A stretch of 64,000 bases of DNA from Oxynema aestuarii AP17 (GTDB lineage Bacteria; Cyanobacteriota; Cyanobacteriia; Cyanobacteriales; Laspinemataceae): NCBI RefSeq assembly GCF_012295525.1, contig NZ_CP051167.1:496001-560000 (forward strand), given 5' to 3'. Shown here piece after piece: positions 20,218 through 29,717 of this stretch. Positions within the stretch are counted from its first letter, which is position 1, and every line of letters starts with the position of its first letter. A program made the position numbers and the translations under genes. A model generated the notes under the pieces. It searched no databases, was not told where the DNA came from, and saw only the letters and a program-made list of their open reading frames with translations.

Positions 20218-21042
20218 ATGCCGCGATCGCGCCCATCCTATTTAAAACCGTCTGTGTTTTGGAGTATTCGTCAAGGATTCCCCAAAAAACTAAAACTCGC
20301 CCTTTCAACAATTGCCCTCGTCATCCCCCTAATCTTGTGGACGATCGTCAGTTATAGCGGTTGGGTAACGCCGATGATTTTACCCACGCCAACCGCCGTT
20401 ATCGAAGCGGCGATCGTCATGTTTTTTCAAGAAAACTTATGGGTAGATATTGCCGTCAGTTTCACCAGAGTTGCCCTAGGGTTTCTAGCGGCGGCGGCGA
20501 TCGGCATTCCGATCGGCATAGCCATGGGAACCTTTTACAGTATGGAAAGTCTGTTCGGTCCGATTGTCGGAACCGTTCGTTATATGCCCGTTGCCGCCTT
20601 TATTCCCTTATTAATCGTCTGGTTTGGCTTGGGAGAACTATCAAAAGTCGCGATTATTTTTCTCGGAATTATCTTCTATAACGCGATCATGATCGCCGAC
20701 GCCGTTAAATTTATCCCCAACGAACTTTTAAACGCCGCTTATACCCTCGGGGCCGATCGCAAAGCGATTCTCTGGCGCGTCATTTTACCCGCCTCGGTTC
20801 CCAGTATTCTCGACACCTTGCGGGTCAATATTGCTGGGGCGTGGAATTTCCTCGTCATCTCCGAACTGATTGCCGCCGATCGCGGTTTGGGCTTTAGAAT
20901 TGTTAGAGCACAACGGTACGTACAAACGGATAAAGTTTTAGTCAGTATTGTCGTGATTGGGGCGATCGGATTGTTACTCGATTATGGCTTTAAAATCGTT
21001 TCGCGCAAACTCACCCCCTGGGCCGAACATTCCACCCATTAA
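20218..21042 (+). CDS. ABC transporter permease, SsuC/TauC/NrtB type
   Basis: A 274-residue inner-membrane permease of the BPD-transporter (binding-protein-dependent) superfamily. Six or so membrane helices are visible. The cytoplasmic EAA loop reads NAAYTLGADRKAILWRVILPASVPSI, with the conserved Gly and Leu-Pro-Ala positions. The N-terminus is basic (MPRSRPSYLKPSVF). It partners the divergent ATPase (19044-19799) and the binding protein that follows on the opposite strand, whose stop codon is 49 bp from its own. The fold and family are certain; the substrate is open. Confidence 0.92.
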   Translation: MPRSRPSYLKPSVFWSIRQGFPKKLKLALSTIALVIPLILWTIVSYSGWVTPMILPTPTAVIEAAIVMFFQENLWVDIAVSFTRVALGFLAAAAIGIPIGIAMGTFYSMESLFGPIVGTVRYMPVAAFIPLLIVWFGLGELSKVAIIFLGIIFYNAIMIADAVKFIPNELLNAAYTLGADRKAILWRVILPASVPSILDTLRVNIAGAWNFLVISELIAADRGLGFRIVRAQRYVQTDKVLVSIVVIGAIGLLLDYGFKIVSRKLTPWAEHSTH

Positions 21043-21091
21043 TACCATCGTCAAAGCAATTCAGAGGTGAAAGAAATGATTCAATATTAAC

Positions 21092-22114
21092 TTATCCCGC
21101 CGCTTCACTTTGCAATGCTTTGACAAATTGTGGTTCGATGAATGGTTCTAAGTCGGGAATCTTATCGATTTGACCTTGAGATTGGAGAAACTTCGCCAAA
21201 GATTGCATCGACTTTAATAAATAAACGGGACTATTCGGATCGGCCAACATTTCTACATTTGCAGCTAAATCGGGCAGTTTGACCCCTTGTAGATCGCTTT
21301 TCAAGCTTTCGGGAGTGACGCCCAAACGTTGGGAGGCGATCGCCAATCCTTCATCGGGATTTGTTTTCAAAAACTCCAATCCTCGTAAAACTCCAGAGAC
21401 AAAAGCCCGTACGGCTTGGGGATTTTCTTCAACAAAATCCGCATCAAAAACATATAAATCAGTAATAGCCGTGGGCATTTTTGAGGAATCGTAAATAATG
21501 CGTCCGTCTTTTTGAACTTCGTTCGCTTGTTTTAAAAACGGGGCATAAGTCACTGCAATATCAATATTGCCCGATTGATAAGCCGCCGCCGCCGCATCGG
21601 GTCCGGCATTGACGAGGGTAAAATCTCCCGAACCCAAGCCGACGGTATCGAGGACTTGCAATAAAAAAAAGTGGCTGACGCTGGCTTCTTCTACAGCAAT
21701 TCGTTGTCCTTTAAAGTCGGAAATGGTTTTGATTTTATTCCTCGCTAAAATACCGTCGCCGCCGACGGAATTATCTTGAACTAAGACGATGCGAAATCGT
21801 TTTCCTCGGGCCGCGAGGCTGACCGCTTCGGAGACGACGGGAGAAACGGCATTGAGTTGACCGGAAATAAAGGCGGTGTTGCCGTCGGTATTGGTTCCGA
21901 AAACTTTAATGTCTAAATTTAAGTTTAAGTCTTGAAAAAAACCTTTTTCTTGGGCGATGTAAAGGGGAGTAGAACCGACCCAAGTAAACAAACCAATGGA
22001 GGCGGTATTGGCGGACGATCGCCGATCGCCGGGAGTGCAGGCGTGGAGAACGAGTCCTCCGGTGATTCCGGCAACGAGTTGTAAGGTTTGGCGACGAGTC
22101 CACAGTCGGTTCAT
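21092..22114 (-). CDS. ABC transporter substrate-binding lipoprotein, NMT1/SsuA type
   Basis: A 340-residue periplasmic binding protein of the NitT/TauT (NMT1/THI5-like) class. The N-terminus MNRLWTRRQTLQLVAGITGG has a twin-arginine motif, and VLHAC is a lipobox at about residues 22-26, so Tat export followed by lipid anchoring is predicted. The mature part contains WVGSTPLYIAQEKGFFQDL, the usual substrate-site region, and an LNAVSPVVSEAVSLAA stretch. It is convergent with the permease gene (49 bp apart), which with the divergent ATPase completes the importer. The ligand is not deducible from sequence: aliphatic sulfonate, taurine, nitrate or a pyrimidine precursor are all possible. Confidence 0.9.
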   Translation of the reverse strand: MNRLWTRRQTLQLVAGITGGLVLHACTPGDRRSSANTASIGLFTWVGSTPLYIAQEKGFFQDLNLNLDIKVFGTNTDGNTAFISGQLNAVSPVVSEAVSLAARGKRFRIVLVQDNSVGGDGILARNKIKTISDFKGQRIAVEEASVSHFFLLQVLDTVGLGSGDFTLVNAGPDAAAAAYQSGNIDIAVTYAPFLKQANEVQKDGRIIYDSSKMPTAITDLYVFDADFVEENPQAVRAFVSGVLRGLEFLKTNPDEGLAIASQRLGVTPESLKSDLQGVKLPDLAANVEMLADPNSPVYLLKSMQSLAKFLQSQGQIDKIPDLEPFIEPQFVKALQSEAAG

Positions 22115-22271
22115 AACAGGTTCGGGATGAGAATTTGGGTTTAGTTTAGCTTAGAAAATGAATAAATTTTTGGGAATCGGGAATTGTTTTTAAGGAGGAA
22201 TGAATGAGTTGAAGAAGGTAGATCGGTGGAAGGGATGTTGTTGATGGCGATCGCCCCTTTTCGGAGAGGAG

Positions 22272-24035
22272 TTAAGATCGCGATCGCCCCTGGGGAGTGT
22301 AACCGCTTAGATATTCGGAAATTTGACGGTGGACGAATAAATAACCGCCACCGACTTTATACATCAGTCCGATAGTGACGAGGCGATCGAGAAAATCGGC
22401 ATATTTCCAAGGCATGTGACCGCTAAAGGTGAGGATGAGACGCAAACATAAATGTTGAATGCAGGAATTTCCGGCGGCAAAAATGCCCAACAGAAAGCCC
22501 GCGATCGCCCCTCGGAGGGGAGAAAAGGCAAAACCGACGGCGACGGGAATCGCGAGTATGCCACCCACGCATCCGACGATCGCCGCTTGTTTCGCCCGTT
22601 TCCAGATGCCTCGATTGGGGTAACTGTGAGGATCGATCGCGCGATCGATCGGGTTGATGCGGGTTAACATTTTGCGGACGAGTTTGGGGGTGAGGCGGCG
22701 AAAAATCAGTTTGCTGACCAGGCGATAGGGATAGCGCAAGATTTTGCGACGCAACCCATTCCACAGGAGGCGGGCGATCGGTCGGCGGAGGGAATGACCG
22801 AGAATTCCAGCTAAGGGTTGGAGGGTTCGGAAGGTCAGCGTACTGAGGGATCCGCCGATTCCGCGCAACCATCCGGCGGCGATCGGAGTGCGGATAAATT
22901 GGAAGATCCGGGCGATCGCCACTCCCGCCGGACCGCGCAAACTGCCGATCGCCAAGCCACTGAGGACGCCACTACCCATGCCGATCGTCGGTCCGGTGAG
23001 GATACCCCGTGCGATCCAAACGAGGAGGATATACAGGTAATATTGCCAGCGATGGGGCAGCCAATCCGAGTGTAATTGTTCGAGATAAAACAAGCTGCGG
23101 GCGCGATCGCCGGGTCGTCGGGCCAGCCACAACAGCCAGCGTCGCACCCGATCGCGGCGGTAGGGCAGGCGATCGCAGGCGCGATCGATCGCCGTCTGGA
23201 TGTAGTTGTCGATCGTGCGATCGCCGAGGTCGTCGCCGTGACTGGCGATCGCCTTGAGGGTCAACACGGTGACGGCGCGATCGCCACCCACCGGGAGTTT
23301 GCCCTCGGGGTGACCGTTGAAATAGTGCTGGATTTGCACCGCCGTGGGCGATCGCACGCCGATCGCGCAATCGAACTGCACCCGAGTCGCCACTTCGTGA
23401 GCTTCCTCGGTCCGACTCGTGCCGACGATTGTGAGGTCGGGATACTGTTCGATAAAGCGATTGAGGGCTTCGGAACAGGGCTGCTGTTTCTCGATCCCGA
23501 GGGCGTCCAATCCTTCCAGACAGAGGATGAAGGGAAGACGATCGCCGTCGTCGTCGAACCATTCCCGAGCGATGGCAGGGGAGATTTGATACAAAGTATG
23601 AAGTTGGGCGATCGTCCACTGGGCGATCGGGCAGTCTTCCCCGGGCCAAGAGGCGAGGTCAAAAATCAGGGGAATGGGAGCATTTGGGTTATTTTCGGCG
23701 AGTTCGAGGCGATCGCGAACCCATTGTAAGAGTAAGATCGTTTTACCCGCCCCCGCCGAACCGAGAATCAGCAGAGTTTCCCCGGCTTTGACGTCGAGCA
23801 AGTGGTGGCGATCTCCCGTGGGTTGGGGAATTGTGAGATTTCCGGCAACGGAGCGCACTTCGAGATCTAAATGTAATTCTTCCCGACCGTGCAACGCCGG
23901 AATTAACACCCCTTCCAGCCAAAATCGGCGTACTTTTCGCAGTAACCCACGACGGATTTCAGCAGAGACGGAGTGACCCCGGTTGCCGGATCTACGATCT
24001 GTTCTTGTTTTGCAACGGTTTGGCTGCCAATTCAT
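22272..24035 (-). CDS. NACHT-family NTPase with C-terminal membrane domain
   Basis: A 587-residue STAND-type NTPase. After a basic N-terminus (Arg-rich to residue 40) comes a NACHT-like module. Walker A is GSAGAGKT at residues 92-99. A Walker B-like stretch LPFILCLEGLDALG is at about 167-180; the usual DGLDE is changed to EGLDA. VGTSRT near 206-211 fits sensor 1. A helical part with RRWLLWLARRPGDRARSLFYLEQL follows, then at least four hydrophobic segments (about 335-400 and 495-535). The closing GGGYLFVHRQISEYL is typical of membrane NACHT proteins. Such proteins in cyanobacteria are annotated as Nacht-domain signalling proteins and related NACHTs act in antiphage defence. No effector domain is fused or adjacent. 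Its function is unproven. Confidence 0.85.
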   Translation of the reverse strand: MNWQPNRCKTRTDRRSGNRGHSVSAEIRRGLLRKVRRFWLEGVLIPALHGREELHLDLEVRSVAGNLTIPQPTGDRHHLLDVKAGETLLILGSAGAGKTILLLQWVRDRLELAENNPNAPIPLIFDLASWPGEDCPIAQWTIAQLHTLYQISPAIAREWFDDDGDRLPFILCLEGLDALGIEKQQPCSEALNRFIEQYPDLTIVGTSRTEEAHEVATRVQFDCAIGVRSPTAVQIQHYFNGHPEGKLPVGGDRAVTVLTLKAIASHGDDLGDRTIDNYIQTAIDRACDRLPYRRDRVRRWLLWLARRPGDRARSLFYLEQLHSDWLPHRWQYYLYILLVWIARGILTGPTIGMGSGVLSGLAIGSLRGPAGVAIARIFQFIRTPIAAGWLRGIGGSLSTLTFRTLQPLAGILGHSLRRPIARLLWNGLRRKILRYPYRLVSKLIFRRLTPKLVRKMLTRINPIDRAIDPHSYPNRGIWKRAKQAAIVGCVGGILAIPVAVGFAFSPLRGAIAGFLLGIFAAGNSCIQHLCLRLILTFSGHMPWKYADFLDRLVTIGLMYKVGGGYLFVHRQISEYLSGYTPQGRSRS

Positions 24036-25069
24036 AGTTAACGAGCGTTTCTTTCGCCACGGCTTCCCAGCGAAGCTGATTCGCTGTCGATCGCCCTTTG
24101 TTATTCTCCCGCTTATTGCTCTTCAAAATAACCCCCTATGGATATATAGGGGCGATCGCGGCGATCGGTTCGTCGGGGGATTTTTGCAACGAAAATAGAG
24201 GGATTCTCGCTCGGATCTCGTTCCCGGGTCTCGATGGCTTCCCGGAAGGGTTGAAGCGTCAACCCGATCGCCTTAAGTCATGCGATCGCCTCTCAAAAAT
24301 GGAGGAGATTCTTTTAAAATTCAGGAAGATTAATGGCACATACACTTACTTTTCGATCTTGACAAATTTGCCATTTTATGGATAAGAAAGCGCGCGCTCG
24401 ACGACGGGCGTATAATTTCTGCTCTAGTCGGGGATAGACCCCAGGTAGAAGGCGGCGGGATCGCTTTACAGAACCGAAGGATCTTGGTTGACTGATTTGC
24501 GGGAGCGTCGCCGTATAAATATTACTGATGGCGAGGGAATGTCGTTATTGACGCAGCTCTTCGGCAATGATTACAATAAGCTGTGAATTGAACTGCGAAA
24601 TCCTGCCCGATGGTCTGTCATCACGAAACAATAAGAGCAATCCTCATCTAAGTGTTGATTTTTAATACAGCTCGAGCCACAGACGGCCTGCGCTCTAAAC
24701 GATTAAAACTTCACCAAAAATAAAACGCTCTAGATCGAGGGTTGAGTGCTTGAGGTTTTGTAGATTGACAATCCCCATCTAGAAAATAGCTATTTACTCA
24801 AAAAAACGGCTGTTTGTCTGGTTTTCTCTCCCCTTATCGTTGAATAGAACCGACATAGAGCGTCTTCAAACCGGGTAGCCTCTTCGTCCTCTCGCCGGGT
24901 TGGATTTCAAGAGATAGGAACGCGAATCGATCCCTCTCGAATAGAAAGGGAATGATTTTCATGAGTAGTGCTGGTTGTCAACCCCTTTTTCAAATCCACG
25001 AACCCTATTTTTTGTTGACGCTTTTTTCGAGTTCAACTTGCATTTTTACCTGATTTTTTGGCGATCGCA
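24036..25069. other. 1-kb intergenic region before the split kinase gene
   Basis: There is no credible reading frame on either strand. It contains a short hairpin CCCCTAT-GGATAT-ATAGGGG at 24133-24152. A TTGACA hexamer lies at about 24765, but no convincing -10 partner follows. Composition is mixed. It may hold the promoter and a long leader of the kinase gene, or an unrecognised small RNA. Confidence 0.5.
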
Positions 25070-28000
25070 ATGCTAAAGTTAACGGGTTATCAACCAACCC
25101 ATCCCATTTACGTTGGCAGTCGTACCCTCGTGTACCGTTCGACGCGCATTGATGACGGTCGAGCAGTCATTGTTAAAGTGCTGAGGAAATCGCATCCGAC
25201 CTTTAACGAATTAGTTCACTTTCGCAATCAATATCTGATTACGCGACATCTCGACCACCCGAATATCGTCCGTCCGTTAGCCTTAGAACGCTACAACAAT
25301 GGCTATGCATTAGTTATGCCCGATGAAGGAGCGATCGCCCTCGGGGATTACTGGCAGCAGGGCGATCGTTCCTTAGCCGAATTCTTCGATGTTGCCCTCC
25401 AGTTAACCGAAGCGCTTCACTACCTCAACCAACAACATATTATCCATAAAGATCTCAAGCCCAATAACATTCTGATTCATCCCGAAACCCGGCAAGTCAA
25501 ACTGATCGACTTCAGTATTTCGACCTTGCTAAAAAAAGAACAGCAGCAACTGAGCAATCCCAATGTTTTAGAAGGAACCCTCGCTTACCTTTCCCCCGAA
25601 CAAACCGGGCGCATGAACCGGGGAGTAGACTACCGCACCGACTTCTATTCCCTCGGAGTAACCTTTTTTGAACTGCTGACTGGAGAATTACCGTTTGTCA
25701 GCGAGGATCCGATGGAAGTGGTCCATTGCCACATTGCAAAATCGCTCAACTTTCCCGACGATCGCCCCTCCAAGCCGATCCCAAAAATGCTGCAAGCGAT
25801 CGTGGGCAAATTAATGGCAAAAAATGCCGAAGATCGCTATCAAAGTGGGTTGGGATTGAAATACGATCTGGAAAAATGCCAGCAAGAATTTAATCGCACG
25901 GGACAGATTTTTCCGTTCGCTCTCGCCGAATGCGATCGCAGCGATCGCTTCTTAATTCCCGAAAAACTTTACGGACGCGAACGGGAAGTGCAAACCCTGC
26001 TCGATGCCTTCGATCGCGTCGCCGACGGCACCACAGAAATCACCTTAGTCGCTGGATTTTCCGGCATTGGCAAAACCGCCGTCATCAATGAAATTCACAA
26101 ACCGATCGTCAAACAACGGGGCTATTTCATCAAAGGGAAATTCGACCAATTCAACCGCAACATTCCCTTCAGTGGGTTCGTGCAAGCCTTCCGCGACTTA
26201 ATGGGACAACTCCTGGGCGAATCCGACAGTCAATTAGCCATTTGGAAAACCAAAATTCTCGACGCCTTGGGAGAAAACGCCCAAGTGATTATCGATGTCG
26301 TTCCCGAACTCGAAATCATCATCGGCCCGCAGCCGTCGGTGTTGGAACTGTCCGCCAGTGCGGCGCAAAATCGCTTTAACGTACTGTTAGGAAACTTCGT
26401 GCGCGTTTTTGCCACCCGAGAGCATCCCCTGGTGTTGTTCCTCGATGACTTGCAGTGGGCCGATTCGGCATCCTTAACCCTACTCGATCGCTTAGTCAAC
26501 GAATCCGAGAGCGGTTATTTGCTCGTTTTAGGGGCCTATCGCGATAACGAAGTCTTTCCCACCCATCCCTTGATGATGGCATTGGATGAAATTCGGCAAG
26601 CGGGGGCGACCCTTCATACGTTAACTTTGCTGTCGTTAACTGAAGTCGATTTGGCGCGTTTGGTTGCCGATACCTTGCTGTGTTCGCGCGAAATTGCCGC
26701 ACCGTTGTCGGCGTTAATTTATCAAAACACCCAAGGCAATCCCTTTTTTGCCACCCAATTTCTCAAACGCTTGTACGAGGAAGGGGCGATCGCCTTCGAG
26801 CCCGATCTCGGTTACTGGCAGTGCGATTGGGTGCGATCGCGCGAGTTGGCGGTGACGGACGACGTGGTAGCGTTTATGGTGGAGCGCTTGCAAAAGCTGC
26901 CGCCGCCGACCCAAGAGGTGTTGAAACTGGCGGCGTGTATCGGGAATAGCTTCGATCTCACGAGCTTGGCGGTGGTGTGCGAACGCCCGGCGGAAGCGGT
27001 GGCAGTAGACTTGTGGACGGGGTTGCAAGAAGAATTCGTCTTGCCGAAAAACGAGATTTACAAATTTTTCCAGGGAGAGCCTCAAGAGGGGGAAGGGGTC
27101 GATGCGGTGACGCCGACCTATCGTTTTCTACACGATCGCGTGCAGCAAGCGGCATATTCGCTGATTCCCGAGGAGGAAAAAGCGCTCACCCATCTCAAAA
27201 TCGGCCAGTTACTGCTCGGTTGCATTCCCGAAAACGAGCGGGAAGAAAACATTTTTGCGATTGTCGGTCAGCTTAACGTGGCGCGGCAATTGATTGAGGA
27301 GGAGAACGAACGGGAGAAGCTGGCGCAGTTGAATTTAACGGCGAGTCGCAAGGCGATCGCCTCTACGGCTTACGCGGCGGCTCTGGAGTACGCTCAAATC
27401 GGCATCGAACTGCTCCCAAGTCGCCCGTGGGAGGAGCAATATGAGTTGACCTTGGCGCTGCACGAACTCGCCACGGAAGCGAGCTATCTGAGTGGAGATT
27501 GGGAACGGATCGATCGCTTCGCCCGGGAAATCTCGAAGCATACTCACACGGTGTTAGAGCGGCTAAAATTATACGAGATCGAGTTAGAATCGCTCACGGC
27601 GCGGGGTCAATTGGCGGAGGCGATCGCCTCGGGATTGGCGATTTTGGCGCAAGTGGGGGTAGAATTGCCGGAAAATCCGGACGATCGCGCCGTCGGAGCC
27701 GCGTTCGAGTCCGTTTCCCGGGCGATCGGCGATCGCTCTCCGGCACAACTGCTCGACCTGCCAGAGGCCAGGGATCCCAACATTCAAGCGGCGGCGCGGA
27801 TTTGGACGGCCCTCGTGCCACCGACTTACTTATCCCGACCTCGGCTTTACATCGTCGGTGCGTTAAAACAGGTGGAATTGGCGATCGCCTCCGGTCACTT
27901 GCCCGAATCTCCCTTTACCTATGCCTGTTATGGGATGTTACTGTGCGGTCTCGTCGGCGATCGGGAATTGGGTTTCCAGTTCGGTCAAGTAGCCCTCGAC

Positions 28001-28591
28001 TTGCTGGCGCGTCAACCGCACGCCTTATTAAAAGGGAAAACTTTACAACTGGTTTATACTTTTACCCGCCACTGGAAAAGACCTCTACGGGAATCCCTCC
28101 CCGCCCTCAAAACGGCTTACGTGAGTTGTGTGGAAGTCGGCGATCTCGGATTTGCGGGCTACCCGGCGAATACCTACGCCTATTATGCCTACTATGCTGC
28201 CGAACCTTTGGCGTCTTTAGCGACGGAAATCGCCGGATACGTCCAAGCTTTAGAACAATTTCAACAACACAACACCCTGCTTTACTGCCAGATCGTGCGC
28301 CAAGCGGTTTTGAATTGGATGGGAGAAAGCGACTGTTTCACGGCGTTAATTGGCAGTGCTTACGATGAAAGAGAACAACTTGCTTTTCACGAAAGCACGG
28401 GAGATCGCTCGGGATTGGCGTTAATTTGGATCCAGAAATTAATCTTATCCTATGGCTTCGGCGAGTTCGAACAAGGGCGAGCATACAGTCAAAAAGCACG
28501 CGAGTATTTAGATGCGCTGATTGGGTTCATTCCAGAAGTGTTGAATGTTAAGAGAAATTTGACAAAAAAAGTCCCTAATCAAGTAAAATAG
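25070..28591 (+). pseudogene. 5' part of trifunctional Ser/Thr kinase-AAA-GAF-histidine kinase, interrupted by IS4 element
   Basis: Start ATG 25070 (MLKLTGYQPTHPIYVGSRTLVYRS). A eukaryote-type kinase domain spans about residues 10-270, with HKDLKPNN near 125 and LIDFSIS where DFG is usual. An AAA-type ATPase follows (Walker A GFSGIGKTA near 328, Walker B LFLDDLQWAD near 456), then a long helical TPR-like region. The native sequence stops at 28532, where the IS begins; translation continues into the IS for about 20 residues (ending NLTKKVPNQVK) to a stop at 28591. The product would be about 1173 residues, lacking GAF and histidine kinase domains. The rest of the gene is at 29718-31642. This is the hstK-like family typical of large cyanobacterial genomes. 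Confidence 0.93.
28524..28532. repeat. Left target-site duplication of IS4 element
   Basis: GGTTCATTC, exactly repeated at 29709-29717 on the other side of the element. Confidence 0.93.
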
Positions 28592-29708
28592 GGGCAATAT
28601 TTCGATAAATACTTAACAATGATTGTATCAAACTTTCCTGAAATTCTCCAAAAACATCTAAGTCATCTGCCCCAAGACGATTATCCAGTACTAGACACTT
28701 TCAAGTTTGTCTCAATTTGGCTAAATTTCATTTTAGACCAGAGTCAAACAACGATGAGAAGTTTGTTTAAAAGACTAAATATTCGCGGAGAATCCGTAGA
28801 TATATCAACCTTCTCAAAAGCCAGTAAAACTCGTAGTCCAGAAGTTTTTCATCGATTGTGGGATGAATTGAAAAAAGAAGTAGCCAAAAAATCCCAAAAT
28901 TCAGATAAAGAGTTGATGATATTTCCTTTAGATTCAACCATTATCACTTTGACGAGTAAACTCTTATGGCATCAAGGATATCACCAATTGAAACTGTTTA
29001 GTGGCATTAACTTAGTGACAGGAAACCCAGGAGGAATATCAATTCATTTGGGTCAAGGACACGATAGCAAATATGGAAATGAAACGATAGAAGCCACGCC
29101 GGAAAACGGAGTCGCCGTAATGGATAGAGGTTTTTGCAGCTTAGAAAGAATTGCCCAACTTCAAGCTCAAAAAAATCGCTACTTCGTCTTGAGAATCCGA
29201 AAAAACATTAAATTAGAAATGTTAGAGAATGGGGAATATTTAATGGGGACAGGAACAGCACAAGTACAAGGAAGAGTAGTAATGTTTTGCGACCGGGAAG
29301 AAAAAACTGAATTTCGCTTAGTGACGAATTTGCCAGAGACAGGAGAAGGAGGAATAAGTAACGAAGAAATTGGTGAATTTTATCGACTACGCTGGCAAAT
29401 TGAATTGCTGTGGAAGTTCTTGAAAATGCACTTAAAGTTGGATAAATTTATCACGAAAAATGTGAATGGAATGGAAATCCAGATTTATTGCTGTTTAATC
29501 GGATATCTAATTTTAAAATTAGTAAAAATTAACCAAGAATGGGGTTCATCATTATTAGATAAGTTGCGATATTTACAGGCTTTTATGTGTGAAAAGATTA
29601 GTTATGTCCACTGGTTTAGAGAGCTAGTTTTCCATCACTGAAATCAGCTTTTCATAGGATTCTTGTATCTATTTTATGCTAATTCATTAGTACCGTTCAA
29701 CACTTCTG
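28533..29708 (+). mobile_element. Complete IS4-family insertion sequence, 1176 bp
   Basis: 13-bp perfect terminal inverted repeats: CAGAAGTGTTGAA at 28533-28545 and its complement at 29696-29708. It is flanked by the 9-bp direct duplication GGTTCATTC. It carries one transposase gene filling most of its length. A TTGACA/TAAAAT pair (28559-28564, 28584-28589, spacer 19) may be its promoter. It inserted in frame-neutral fashion inside a kinase gene: deleting the element and one duplication restores ALIGFIHLAIVNFYESL. Undegraded ends and an intact gene indicate a recent insertion. Confidence 0.95.
28619..29641 (+). CDS. IS4-family DDE transposase
   Basis: A 340-residue transposase. The DDE triad is visible: Asp in FPLDSTIITLT (about residue 101), Asp in AVMDRGF (about 168), and Glu in the YREK motif YRLRWQIELLWKFLK (Y-x2-R-x3-E-x6-K, about 258-272), which defines the IS4 family. 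The ATG at 28619 begins MIVSNFPEILQKHLSH. It is intact end to end, and AT-rich compared with its GATCGC-rich neighbours, containing almost no GCGATCGC. This composition shift supports recent acquisition. It lies between the element's inverted repeats with 86 bp upstream and 67 bp downstream. Confidence 0.95.
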   Translation: MIVSNFPEILQKHLSHLPQDDYPVLDTFKFVSIWLNFILDQSQTTMRSLFKRLNIRGESVDISTFSKASKTRSPEVFHRLWDELKKEVAKKSQNSDKELMIFPLDSTIITLTSKLLWHQGYHQLKLFSGINLVTGNPGGISIHLGQGHDSKYGNETIEATPENGVAVMDRGFCSLERIAQLQAQKNRYFVLRIRKNIKLEMLENGEYLMGTGTAQVQGRVVMFCDREEKTEFRLVTNLPETGEGGISNEEIGEFYRLRWQIELLWKFLKMHLKLDKFITKNVNGMEIQIYCCLIGYLILKLVKINQEWGSSLLDKLRYLQAFMCEKISYVHWFRELVFHH

Positions 29709-29717
29709 GGTTCATTC
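29709..29717. repeat. Right target-site duplication of IS4 element
   Basis: GGTTCATTC, identical to 28524-28532. Joining the two flanks at this 9-mer restores the kinase reading frame. Confidence 0.93.
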
